Made by a program: the position numbers and the translations under genes. A stretch of DNA of 64,000 bases from Isoetes taiwanensis. Taxonomy: Eukaryota; Streptophyta; Lycopodiopsida; Isoetales; Isoetaceae. The stretch lies in assembly GCA_021234155.1 (NCBI GenBank), contig JAJEKV010000018.1, positions 17,365,415-17,429,414 of the forward strand. Direction: 5' to 3'. Shown here one piece after another: positions 48,191 to 60,200 of the stretch. The notes under the pieces were generated by a model. It did no database searches. It had not been told where the DNA came from and saw only the letters and a program-made list of their open reading frames with translations. Each line of letters starts with the position of its first letter. The stretch's first letter is position 1.

Positions 48191-50065
48191 TCCAGAAGGC
48201 ATGCCAATCTTGGCCATTGATGAAGATCTTTTCACTGAAATAGAGGTAAGAGATACGCTATCAGGGATGGGAAATAACAAAGCACATGATCTGGATGGTC
48301 TATGTATTGACTTTTTTAAATGGGGAGGAGACAAAATGCTTTCTATTCTTACAGATTTGCTAAATAAGAGTATTAGACAAAACCTACCATATAGTTGGAA
48401 GTTAAATAGAGTACACCCAATTCATAAATTAGGGGACAAGAATGTAGCCTGTAAATACTGAGAACCATCGATAGGTAGCACTTTCGCCAAAATTTTGGGA
48501 AGCTTGCTGGAATACAAGTTGAGCACCTGGGCAGAAGAGAGTGGTAAGCGCTCCAATTTTCAAGCGGGCTTTCGGAAAGATTTTAATATGTTAGATCATG
48601 CATTAACACTTCGTGTGTTAGTAGAGAAAGCAAAGGCACCATCTGCAGCATTGCATATTTCATTTATAGATTTTGCAAAAGCATTTGACACGTACAGAGG
48701 AAGGAGTTAGGTGACAGAATGGAGCAGCTCGGTGTTCCACAAAACATAAGAGGAGCTATCTCACAATTGTATGCAGCGATATTAATCAAATTATCTCGGG
48801 AAGTAAATCCTGTGCTAAGGAACACTATAGGGGTGCACCAAGGATGTCCTTTATCTCCTACATTATTCGACCTTTTTATCGACGAGCTTGAAGAATGGCT
48901 ACATGCACGCTCTTTGGCAGGGACTCAGCTTGGAGCTTACATACTACAGTTATGTGGTGCTATTGGCATCCAAGAAACATGTGCTACAAGAGCATTTGCA
49001 TAATTTAGCGGCGTTTTGTGCAGCAAGGCAAATGAAAGTAAATGTTGTAAAATCCAAAGTTATGGTGTTTGGGACAAGGGAGAGACCAAAGTTCATGTAT
49101 CTAGAGTAGGAAATTGAAACAGTGGAGAGTTTTAAGTACCTGGGAATAGATTTCTCCTCAAGATACAACTGGAAGGACTGTGTCAAAAGGAGATCCACAT
49201 GCGGGAAAAATGTTCTAGAATTTCTCTGCATGATTGGGGGACATTGGTTCAAACCGTGCTATTGTATGGGGTTCCTATATGGGGACCTAGCATCTCTACC
49301 AAGTTATAGAATCAAATAGAAACTATTCAAAAGCTATTTTTGGGAAATGTGCTTGGCATAAAAGATCTGGCACCATATGCAATTATGCTTGCAGAGGAGG
49401 CGGGCATATGTTTTTCGTTAGAATGGAAGCATTATTTCGGACTATATTAGAGATCAATCACGAACACTTATCCCATCAAGCAATGATGGTTTGAGCAGCG
49501 AGGTTGGATGCATGATTTCAAAAACACAGGCGGGGAAAATGGGGTCCGAATGATGAAAATTGGCTGAATGTAAGAAAGATGCAAGAGCATTATTAGAAAG
49601 ACTTGCAATCGAACGCTTATGGCAACACCAAGGTAGTAGAATGCTTCATTACGAACTTCGGATAAATCACATGGGTGAGTATAAGAGCCAAGAGTATTTG
49701 TGGTCAGAAATGCTGACGCATCTAAAGCATGTCATAGCTCATTATAGAAGGAGCTCGCATAAATTGGGAGTTGAGATAGGCAGATGGTCAAATACTCCAC
49801 TTGAAGACAGGGTATGCAGAGCTTGTGATTTTTATAGTGTAGAAGATGAGGCACATGTACTCCTGCATTGCACGGCTTACAAAGAGATCAGGGAACAAAT
49901 TGAAATCCAAGCGTCGGATCTTCAATTATGAGTTAGGATTATATTTGAAGGTGGTAGATAGTCATCGTACTTTGATATTAAAAATATGATGTATTTTGCT
50001 GGTTTTTTAGTGCTCCATGGCCTCTCAAGGGCCTTAAGTGAGCAAGACCAAATAAATAAATAATA
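48190..50065 (+). mobile_element. non-LTR retrotransposon (LINE), family B, plus strand, 5'-truncated
   Basis: Starts within the pre-RT region (EIEVRDTLSGMGNNKAHDLD), runs through RT and the C-terminal Cys/His region (CRACDFYSVEDEAHVLLHC, 49,818-49,875) and ends at about 50,020 with GGCCTCTCAAGGGCC, AAGACCAAAT and an (AAAT)n tail to 50,065. It has frameshifts and stops, and a deletion at the catalytic box. Confidence 0.88.
48195..49130 (+). pseudogene. LINE reverse transcriptase lacking its YADD box
   Basis: Blocks: IDFFKWGGDKM, NRVHPIHKLGDK, NFQAGFRKDFNMLDHALTLR, SFIDFAKAFDT (motif A), GVHQGCPLSPTLFDLFIDEL, then YSYVVLLASKKHVLQEHL where relatives have MYADDVVIFA..EHMQ. The four residues of the catalytic box are missing, so the enzyme is dead. 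Frame changes occur near 48,460, 48,705 and 48,960. Confidence 0.88.
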
Positions 50066-51259
50066 AGTGCCCTAGACAGCAGCAGCAGGTGAAACCATCT
50101 CAAGCGAATTGTCTTTGTCAAACTACTCTTTTATAAGAATCTCTTTCAAAATTTGCCAAGGCTGAGAGCTTTATAAGACTTCTATAGACAAGTTCATTCA
50201 TATCTTTTTGGAAAGTAGAGGAACATCTAGCTGGATTGATGCAACCTTCCCACTTGCATGCGGTTTATCTCAATATGATAATAGGCATTGGCACCTCTTA
50301 CAAAGATGTACATGTACTACAAGGCATGAGAGGTATGTTACGTGGATAGGTTGGCATAAATTTCTTATTTGTGACCGGTGTGTCCGTCATAAGGGATCTT
50401 ATCTCACGTCCATCATCCATGCAGGTGAATTTGGGGATGTACTTAAGTATTCTTTGCCTTTTAAAGCCAATGTCTTTTGAAGAGCTCATACATCCCCCTA
50501 ACAAAGAGCCTGCATATATTCCTTTTTTCAACTATGCAACCAATTGTAACTCACGCTGTAAGTACATACATAGTTTACATATCTTGCAATTCTAATCAAG
50601 AAGTAATGTGACTGGAGAAACATTACCTTTTGCCATCTCCCAAGCATATAAACATGCCAAGCCATACAAGGCACCTCGATGGGTGCTTCGTCTGGATCTA
50701 CAATGGCCTCAACTTGTTTAACGGACAATAGAAGATGGTCTGTTACATGTGCAATGTTGGATGGAATATTTAGAGTTACTGGATGTTCAGAATGGAGTTG
50801 ATGTAGACAAAATTTACGGAAGGTTTTAGAAAAGATAACATCACAATGGTAAAGTTGCAAGAAATGAACTGACAGGGAACAACTTGAATGGATTTTCGGC
50901 ATGCCTAAAGTTGCAAAAAGCTCCCTAATCCTTTGCATCAGTTGTCGCACATAGAGAACAACATATTGAAGACAAATTTCTAAAGAAGTTTTAATTTCCT
51001 TAGCAGTACGATTGGAAAATAAGAAATTTAAAGATAGAGATTATGCCACATCATATTTTGCATGACATTAGGCTAGAACTGCAACAATTTTTGTACCTCA
51101 GAGAAGGCACGAAGAATATACGTATTATATATTAATGTTAATGAAAAAAATCTATATGTATTACTGTTATTCTAAAAAAAAACCAAAATGCCCAATGAAA
51201 AAGACCCTAAGAATAAAGCCGGGGAGTGGAGGGGGTGTAAACCGGACAATAATAAGTAT
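50066..51259. other. non-coding stretch
   Basis: No supported gene, repeat or RNA feature recognised. Confidence 0.45.
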
Positions 51260-51336
51260 GTTATGCTCTCTTTTTGGGTCCCATAGGCCGATTGGTCTCT
51301 ATGGACGATAAAAACTCTATTCTATTCTATTCTATC
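51260..51336 (+). mobile_element. solo LINE 3' end (family A tail), plus strand
   Basis: CTCTCTTTTTGGGTCCCATA, GGCCGATTGGTCTCTATGG, ACGATAAAAA and a (TTCTA)n tail. It matches the ends at 3,245-3,304 and 56,122-56,190. No RT sequence precedes it. Confidence 0.88.
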
Positions 51337-52620
51337 TTGAGCCTTTGAAATAAACTCGCACATTGTTTCCACAACGTTGATTGCAAATTCAATTGAACGG
51401 CTACCTTTGGCTCCTTAGTCCATTTTTTTATTTACCGCCTTTCACTAGCTCATATGGACCTTCATTGTGTACGACTGTGGCCCTCATCGAACTTGACATC
51501 TCGAACTTTATAAATTTTACTTTAAGGCGACGAATCTGAAATATGTGCTCCTAATATAAACAAAAAAATTTGCAAATGTCTTCTATGAGATTTGGCAATC
51601 CACGATGGTGCTTGTGGTCAGTGAGCCCTTCAATGCTAAGACCAAAGAATCTTTGTCTGCCGTTGTATGATAGACAATAACGGACGACACAATTTAATTG
51701 GAATAGCCGAGGAACAACTTAAAACCAACTCAAAATTATAACAAAACTTTAGATATCCATAGATTCAACTTTGAGCTAACAGATTCAAACCTTTAAAGAT
51801 AGGGGTTCAATTCCCTTAAGTCCAATATCATTTTACCTAAATTTGTAGAAGGTTATAAAATCCCGTAGAATGATAGAATGACTGTGCATGCTAAAATGAC
51901 ATGCCACATCCATGCGTTGCGGTCTTGGAACCTTCCACTGTGGCATCTACATGCGCCATGCCAGCACCAATGTATGTAGATGTGACTCCAATTTGATGTA
52001 TGTCTCGATTATTTATCAACAAAACATCTAGGTTCAGATGAACCTGCTAGTGCCACATGCTACCATTCCACTAGGAACTACTAATCCTAATCTACTATAA
52101 ACTACTAGTCTAGGCTACCATATGGTAAACCTTCTCTCCTGGATAACCATTAGAAAGGATTTGGTTAAACATGAGAGTATAAATTTTTTTATGTAGGGGG
52201 TATTTATGTAGAATGCCTAAACTAAAAACATGTCCATTGCCAACTCATCATTGAAGCTTTAAGTTAGGTGCCCATTGGCCCAAACCACTTGTTTAATTTT
52301 TCTAGAGGAAAGGATGCCTTTGTGCCCTAACTACTTGTTTTAATTCTACAATTACCTTACATTGACGCAAATAAATTTACCCCTATCTCTTGGTACTGCC
52401 TAGAACAAGGAATCATCTCTCTCTAGGATTTGATGTGGCGCCCCTTGCCCTGGACCATCGCCCTGCCTTGTCCTGGACCAAAGCCCATGCCATCTCATGT
52501 ACTATATTTTTTATATTCGGCAATACCCCCTGCAAGTATCACTTGACCATGTGCAGTCACGATGCATCATGTACCTTAAGTGGATTGGCATTTGGTCCGT
52601 ACAAATAGTATCACAACAAA
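51337..52620. other. non-coding stretch
   Basis: AT-rich, with no supported gene. Confidence 0.45.
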
Positions 52621-52629
52621 CATGGGTAA

Positions 52630-52880
52630 GCAAATCTCCTAAATCTAACCTCAAGAAAATAATTAGTTACACCAAATTGGTAGCATCCATTAGTCTAACT
52701 TCTAGACTCAAGGAAATTGTTAGTTATACCACATTGGTAGCATCCCTTAGTCTAAATTTAAAAGAATAATAAGCTAGTTAGCATCCCTTTGTCTAACTTC
52801 CTCAAGAAAATTGTTAGTTATACCACATTGGTACCATCCCTTAGTCTAACTTTAAAAGAATAGTAAGTTAGTTAGTAGAT
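52630..52880 (+). repeat. degenerate tandem repeat
   Basis: Three to four units with ATTGTTAGTTATACCACATT and GGTAGCATCCCTTAGTCTAA, plus AAAAGAATA(A/G)TAAG spacers. No gene overlaps. Confidence 0.8.
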
Positions 52881-53039
52881 TAAAACATTCACAGCATTCC
52901 TTAGAACGTATGATGATTCATTCTCATACACACACTACTCGTACTTAATAAAGTCTCAATTTAATAGAAGCCAGTGGGTTTTGAACCCTGGTGGAGTACA
53001 CCCCAGCCTAAAGACCTAACCAACACATCATAAGTTGAA

Positions 53040-53593
53040 GGGAAAACTACCAAAACGCCCCTATGAGTTCATGTAATTACCAAAATCCCCTATGAGTTTT
53101 GAAACCAAAGGGCTCGTGGCTCAGATAAATATACAAATAAATAACCCATTTGCCCCTACACACCAAACTTACCCCCACATCAAACTTAATTGTCAAAATG
53201 ACATTATATACCAATTTTGATCAATCTACACCAAATTTAATTACTAAAATGCCCTATACATCAACCTTAATTACCAAAATACCCCTACAAAGTCTTCTTG
53301 CGATAAGTTTGGTGTGTAGGGGATGTTTTGGTAATTAAATTTGGTGTGTAGGGCATTTTAATGAATAAGTTTGGTGTAGATTTTTGGTACGTAATGGCAT
53401 TTTGGTAATTAAGTTTGGTATATTTTGGTAATTAGTTTGGTGTATAGGGGCAAATTGGTAATTTGCTTGTATGTTTATTTTATACGATGTATTTATTTAG
53501 TGTATTTATTTGAGGGGCATTTTGGTGATTTTGAAACTCATATGGGCATTTTGGTAATTACATAAACTCATAGGGGTAGCTTGATAGTTTTCC
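53040..53593. mobile_element. foldback transposon with 9-bp TSD (MULE-type MITE)
   Basis: The two ends are long inverted repeats: left GGGAAAACTACC, CCCCTATGAGTTCATGTAAT, right reverse complement GGAAAACTATC, CCCCTATGAGTTTATGTAAT. TAAGTTGAA flanks both ends exactly (53,031-53,039 and 53,594-53,602). The 9-bp duplication is the Mutator-like signature. Inside, both arms are built from ~31-bp units with AAGTTTGGTGTGTAGGGGCA, so most of the element can fold into one hairpin. No transposase is encoded. Confidence 0.9.
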
Positions 53594-54109
53594 TAAGTTG
53601 AATTACTTATCTATTTAAAGCTTAACGCGATAGCAATGTTGTTTGTTTGATGTGCCCTTTGGGATTCCCTTTTTGTCACACTAGGTATCTCTCGCAATGG
53701 ACTAAAGGTGAGTGGAATATGGTAAATAACCCTCTAGATTGGTAGGCAAAGGGTTAACGTCCCGATCCACAAGAGACTTCCCTTAAATCATAAAAAAAGA
53801 TTTTCCTTGAAGAACTTGAAAATCTTGAAGCACATCATTTATTAGATCTCTATTGCACTCAACAAACCTGATTAGAAGGCAGATGTTAGATCTATAATGC
53901 ACTCAATTAACCTGATTAGAATCTGCCTCTTCTGTTGTTAAGGATACGCTTGTAGGTAAGATCAAAATCATTCTAGTATTAAAGAACAATAAGGGCTTTT
54001 CAGCTAAATTGCATTGACTATAATGCTCAAAATGGGGCTATCTTGATTTGCCCAAAACCAAAGACTATTCAAGTATAAAAAACCCAAAATCAAGAGTAGA
54101 TGGTGTCTG

Positions 54110-54174
54110 GGCTCTCTTTTTTTTTGTCTCCGTGGACGATAGAAATACATTCTATTCTATTCTAATCTATTCTA
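54110..54174 (+). mobile_element. solo LINE 3' end (family A tail), partial
   Basis: CTCTCTTTTTTTTTGTCTCC, GTGGACGATAGAAATA and a (TTCTA)n tail. The first half of the stem (GGGTCCCATAGGCCGATTGG) is missing, so the stem-loop cannot form in this copy. Confidence 0.8.
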
Positions 54175-54244
54175 ACATGGTCAAACTATACGTCTAACTG
54201 AGCCAAGCTAGAAAGCCCCTTTTAACATCGAATTTGGACGTAAT

Positions 54245-56190
54245 TACATTATATACAATGACTACAACATTGATAATACAAAGCAGGGGACCCTCAATGT
54301 CCGGCCAACTACCGCACTATTATGGTCAGCTCTCTCTTTGCAAAACTGTTGGCTGGCATCCTTGAGCAGCGGCTGACAATATGGGCAGAGGAAACGGAGG
54401 TGCGAGCTCTTACACAGGCAGGTTTTCGGCCCAGACATTCCACCATTGATCATATCTTCACTCTGCACATTGATTGAAGATAGCGGTGAATCGCCGCGCA
54501 AACACGGTCTTCGTTGTTTCGTGGATTTTGCAAAGGCATTCGGACCACGCATGCCCGCAATAAGCTATGGGACAGATTCGCGGCAACCGGGAACCCCCGG
54601 ACTTGCGAGAATGCAGTATATAAATGCACGAGGCATGCTCGAGGCAGTATCACATCAGCAGCACACGGTAGGTGACCCAGTAGCATTGGAGAGGCGTCGG
54701 GGTTGCCCCCTCTCCCCACACTCTTTGGCCTGTACATTGATCGGTTGGAAGATTGGCTCTCACGAGCATGGAGGTGCGGGCGCACATATCATGCATCACA
54801 CAATCAGGCAACTCATATATGCCGGCGATGTCAACCTCATGGCCTATACTCCGGAGGACATGCAACGTCTTTTGGATGCTCTTGACACTTTTGCCAATTC
54901 TTTGGCATGCAAGTTAACTTGGCCAAAACTAGGGTGCCGCTAGTTGCATCATCCGTCGACCAAGGCTTCCCACATTCACTTACCCTAGGGGCAAGAGGTA
55001 GAGGTGGCTCAGACCTACAAGTACTTGGGGATTGAGTTCTCAACTACCACCCATTGGGATGCGGCTATCGGTTTGGGTCACTGCGGGTTGGAAAGCACTA
55101 TATGCCATGCGAGAACAACGACCACAAAGCGAGTTGTATGCACAGGGTCACCAGTCACATTTGTTTGGGCCTTGGTTGAGCCGGCCCTTTGTATGGGGGG
55201 CGAAGTTTGGGGTCCGGTGATATCCCTCAACACGGAATGACCTCGGCAGTGCGAAGGCCTTCTTGGCACGGGCCTGGGGGGGTGAAGTCCACAGCCCGCA
55301 CTCGGATCCTACTCCAGGAGGCAGATTTCTACCCCTCAATCGGGCCGCATTGGAACGCCATATCGTTTACTTCCAAAAGGTGGTCGCTATGGGTCGATAC
55401 ACGCTTGCCCCTGCTTGCTTTGGCCACGGCAATGGGTCCCCAACGCACGAAATCTATTTGGAAAGACAAGCAGCTGCCTGGTTCTCACTGGGGTGTGCGG
55501 GCAAACGTGATGTGTCAGTCGGGACAAAGAAAGATCGCGAGGCACTTAAACTATACCTTGATGCTACTTTCCTTCGCAGGCCGGTGGGATGCGAGGCTCG
55601 ACACATGTTAAGCCGGCACACTATCAGCAGCAAGTCAATCCTAGGCTCACAAAGAGGCCCACACCAAATACTTGTACACCTGGCTACCCATGAAGAAACG
55701 CGGGCTTATAGCTTCCATTAAGACGGGGGCACATCGCCTCCGCATTGAAACAGGCGTTGGGCTCGTGGAAGCACCGGGGAGCAAAGGCTTTGCCGATGTT
55801 GCCACCGGGGCGCGATTGAGGATGAATGTCATGCCCTCCGGACCGCCAAAGATTTACCCATATCCGGAGGCGATATGTTCGATTACTAGTGCGGCCGCCG
55901 TTGCATCGATTATTGGCTCTGGCGTCGGTGGGTTTTGTTGGGGTCATACCTCCGAGGGAGGTTATGGATGCACGGACTCGTTTGTGTCCTGGGGGCCCGG
56001 TATTGAACTCCGTCCTATGCAATTAATAAGTGTGCCGTGGAGCTTATTATCGCTAAGGTTTTCCCTCGAAAACCCTTCCGGGCGGGGTTTTTTAATCTGT
56101 CCGTAATATGCTTTTTTTGCTCTCTTTTTGTTTGGGTCCCATAGGCCAATTGGTCTCCGTGGACGCTAAAACCTATTCTATTCTATTCTT
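54245..56190 (+). mobile_element. non-LTR retrotransposon (LINE), family A, second copy
   Basis: A 5'-truncated LINE that starts within the RT (NYRTIMVSSLFAKLLAGILE in broken frame) and ends at 56,133-56,190 with GGGTCCCATAGGCCAATTGG, the second half-stem, GGACGCTAAAA and a (TTCTA)n tail. It aligns along its length with 1,403-3,304. G+C-rich with many frameshifts. Confidence 0.9.
54290..55250 (+). pseudogene. LINE reverse transcriptase pseudogene (family A)
   Basis: Blocks in several frames: TQAGFRPRHSTIDHIFTL (about 54,411), CFVDFAKAFG (about 54,513), RGCPLSPHSLACTLI (about 54,697), RQLIYAGDVNLMAYTPEDMQ (about 54,805), YKYLGIEFSTTTHWDAA (about 55,016). The catalytic YADD is YAGD, which removes one metal-binding Asp. 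A stop-free reading across the whole domain is impossible. Confidence 0.88.
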
Positions 56191-57040
56191 CAACTAGAAC
56201 TAAAACCAAGAAGCTCAAAAATAATCGCCCAAGACACGAAGTTAGGTACTAGGTAATTGCCATGAGGAGGGGCATTCCACCCTGTAAAGGGCTCGGCCCC
56301 GGCCAAACGGGCCGGGGCACGAGTGGCGGAGCCGTGAGTGCTCCGGCCGAAGCTTGAGTTTGGCGGGCTTGTGGGACCCTTTACGCGAGAATGTGGGCTC
56401 ATGGCAATTACAAAGATGTAATGAACGCGGCACCTTTAAATTTCCACCTATCCGATTATGCCGTAGCTTACGTGAAGTTCTAGAACCCGCCATAGCCCGA
56501 CCTTCAAGCGCGGTCTGCTGCAGCAAGAAATGTTATCCAAATGATGCAACCCGCCAGTTTGGTTTAGCATCGATTGAAGAGGTCCCAAACTTTTGCTTAG
56601 AAGATGGGTTTTTGAAAGGTCCCATTCAAACCTAGCCTCCAGAAACAAGGGAATGATTCAGAGTATTTTTTGTAGGATGTCCTCAACTAAATCGGCAGCA
56701 ATAAAGCAGCTACTGTCTTTCTTTGCCGGAGCAAAAGCAGCAGGAAGCAATTCGCGTGCAAAACCATGTCCAGAATGTGAGAAAAGGCCAAGATGGCTCT
56801 TCCGGCTTGAAATCTTGAAAGCTTGAAATATTCCAGCTTGAAAGCTTGAAATTGCTTCTTCTCAATGCCTTGAAATGCCATAGGTCGGGATTTCTGAAAG
56901 AAGGAAGCACAATGCAGGGGAAGCGGCAGAAGAAAGCACAATGTAGGGGAAGCGGCGCCGCTCCTGAGAATACAGAGTCCTATTCTGCATTATAATTTTG
57001 AAAGAATAATGGCATAATTTAAAGTTGCCGTTCATTACTG
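56191..57040. other. intergenic stretch with short repeats
   Basis: A perfect 9-bp GC stem GCCCCGGCC/GGCCGGGGC sits at 56,296-56,318. The pair AGAAAGCACAATG(C/T)AGGGG with AAGCGGC is tandemly repeated at about 56,900-56,956. GCTTGAAA words recur at about 56,820-56,850. No gene recognised. Confidence 0.5.
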
Positions 57041-57044
57041 TTCG

Positions 57045-57145
57045 AAAGGACATGGATTATGTTGGACGGTTTTTCATATAAATAAATTATGGTTTATTGC
57101 TCGGAAGGACATATTATGTTGGATGGTTTTTCATATAAATAAAAT
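57045..57145. repeat. ~60-bp tandem duplication in the 3' flank of AAPT
   Basis: GAAGGACAT..TTATGTTGGA and CGGTTTTTCATATAAATAAA occur twice with few changes. On the minus strand AATAAA at 57,098-57,093 lies about 140 bp past the AAPT stop codon and could serve as its poly(A) signal. Confidence 0.7.
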
Positions 57146-57235
57146 TTTGAACAGGCTTTTGAATCCCATGAGTTACATTAGTGTCAACGAATCAAGATAA
57201 TCAAGTGCCACCAGATGTCGCTCCAGCCATGTTTC

Positions 57236-60200
57236 TCATTTTTTCTGCTTTATTCTGCATAAAAGAAGGACCTTTAACACAGGGAGACTTGCCATTGATT
57301 AAATTCCAATACTTGAATACCTTACCTGAAGCAATGTATACCAAGTGCCGTTGTGATCTCATTTATCACACTTACGGCAAAGTGTACATACATCGAGGCT
57401 GCATTTCAATATTTGATCTCAAATGCTTGAAACAAAAGGGAAAAACGTAAATGACAAATTACCTGTGAAGGCACAATAACTGACTACCATTATGAACTCA
57501 TCCACCATCGGTTTTCTACACCAACATCAACTTTCAAATAAGAGCAAATTCAGCAGACAAGGAGAGCATTGGCTGATCAATTCAAATAGGAATATACCCG
57601 CCACGTAATTTTGAAGATAATGCATTGGCGATGCCAAATGGAAGAAACAGCAACGACTGCAGAGACAAAGTACCAAGAGCATTTACATTATGTTGTTTCT
57701 AATATTTTTTTATGAACCAGTTAAACTGGATCCAGAACACACTGAAAACATGAACCTGAAGTTCTACACAAGTCCTTCCTTCCTGTGTATTCTTACGGAA
57801 GGCGTTCATTAACTATCAAATTTCATAGTTGTGAAATATAGTACCATGCACATCCCAGTCTTTAATCCTTTGGGCTCGTCACAAAGATGGGAAAGCACTA
57901 TTCTGCCCTGTTATGGAGAACGGATATAATTGTTATTAACATTGTAAGGGAACAAAAACTGACATCATAATAAATGCCATATCTGCAAAGCTCACCACTA
58001 AGTAGCCAAATGCAAATCCAGACCCAAGAAGGACCAGATGTGGTTGAGAATGGAGTATGTCCGAGGGAGACAGCCAGCCCCTTGTGGGAAAACAAAAAGG
58101 ATGAGTAATTTAAACTATACTTTTTTATCAAACGCACCTCTTACCATACTGCAACCCCACCTAGAAGTGCAACGAAGGGCAGCAGCTGCAGATACATCGA
58201 ATAAATAGTCTTATAAGTGGAAATAACATTAATTTCGATCTCTTCATTTTTTGTCAAAAACATACCATTGCCAATGCTAACAGCATGCTTCCCTCCCTTT
58301 TTTTGATCACTTTGTGAACATTTATTATGCTGCATGAAATACGAAGGACGGCATTTGCGAAGCTAACAAGCAGAGAAAGCATAAAAAAGACATTACTTAC
58401 TTGGAAGCAATGGTTGGAGCTACTGCAAAAGGGATCATAATGCAAATGGCTAGAATGTTGATTGGCATATCTGTAGAAAACAAACCCTATAATTAACCCT
58501 TCTGATCCCCTATTTGGTGATTCCATGCACAGAACGAACAGGTAGTCAGCAAGTGATCCTGATATTATATCAATCTAAATAAAAAGTTTTCCAGTGTTTG
58601 TGTTCTACAATAATGCTGCAAGTGTTGTGCATTTTGTGGTGACATACCAGGAATTATTGGTATGTGCTTTAACCAACTTATAGCTTCACGAAAATTTTTG
58701 GTCCACCACATTGGCCCTGCACACGTTAAACAACCTCAATATAGATAAACATTATGGGACAAACAGAAAGGACAATTGAATTTATAGATTTGTTCCCATT
58801 ACCAACAACTGCAGTAAATATGTGGGTAAGGTATATCAACATCAGCCCTTCTGTAGGCCCATTCACCTCGGGAAGGATCAGTGTGTTGGTAAAAAAACTA
58901 CAAAATTTCACGAACAGGAAGTCAAATCAGCACTGTCAGCGAGCTATACAAACTTGCAAAACAACACCTTACGTTATCTAAAACATCATACAAGTAACAT
59001 CTATCTGCCACTTATGAGATTAGAATGCTACAAATTACTACAATTTGAGTAACCGTACTGCCAACAAAATCCTTATTTGCGGTTGCCAATGCAAGACAAA
59101 AAGGAAATTCATAACATACATTTGTCTTATCGTAGTCGGAGGGGTATGTATAATAGCAATCACACTCGGGGTATGAATGAAAGGAGTGGAATGAGGTGTC
59201 GCTACGGGACGCGTGGGTATGTTGAATCAACTTGCTAATGAGTTCTTAAAAGCATGTCAGGTAGATGTTTATAATTTTTTTTCCTGCATTCATTAGATTC
59301 CGGAACTGACATAAAAGAATTTGTAATGCCAGAAACAAGGGCATCATAATGTGGAATAGTGAACTGCTGGTACTCTGACCAAAGAACTATAAACACCTCT
59401 TGCACATAAAGAATACAAGCAAAACCAAGTGTGCTGCAGTGTTTGATATATTAAAACCAGTTTTCCTTCTTGTAGCTTTCAGAACTAAAGAACCAGACTG
59501 CATGAATATTTGAGTACAAATCTCTTACGATGCTACAACTTCAAAGAGTTCTTAAATACTACTATTAAAGATATATACCTTAGCTTGTTATTTTGTATTA
59601 TTGTATTTTCTACTTCAAATCTATTTCTTCAAAGAAGGTCACAACCTTGAAAATTTCTGCTTTCATGTTTTCAGATGTATAGGTTCTTACAGACCATTTC
59701 AGTCTTCAAGAAAATAAAACACAATCTTTTTCTTTCGTGTCATAACTAAATTGTCCAAAATATCTGCTGAAATAGAACAATGAATCGGTAACTTAGTTTT
59801 GTGCAAAATGCATGAACCATTGAGAACCACAGAGAAGGTATGTTTACTGACTGCTCCCATGTTGCCATATAAAAAGGAATTGTTGCAATAGCCCAGAACC
59901 ATAGTGTATTTTTGCCTGAAACCACTGACGCACCAAATGCCATAGCCTCAAACTGCCACAAAAAGGTAGGATTTCACATGCAACGTTAAAATTAGAAAAT
60001 GCCCAACTGAGTGACCATGCAAAATACGCACCGCACAGACAAGCGCATCGCATCCTGTCCAGAAGAAAACATAGAGCAAATTAATCGCATTTCCTTCTAA
60101 GTTGGATGAGAGCATCCACAGTAACAACTAAGTTGAGCTTAAGAGCACACGCTTTTCATGTCCAACATCCTACTTGCAAAAATCATAAGATCAACACATA

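Noticed and set aside
57181-57450. Plus-strand 89-codon frame
   Set aside because: Lies antisense to the last three AAPT exons, whose splice sites and protein match are convincing.
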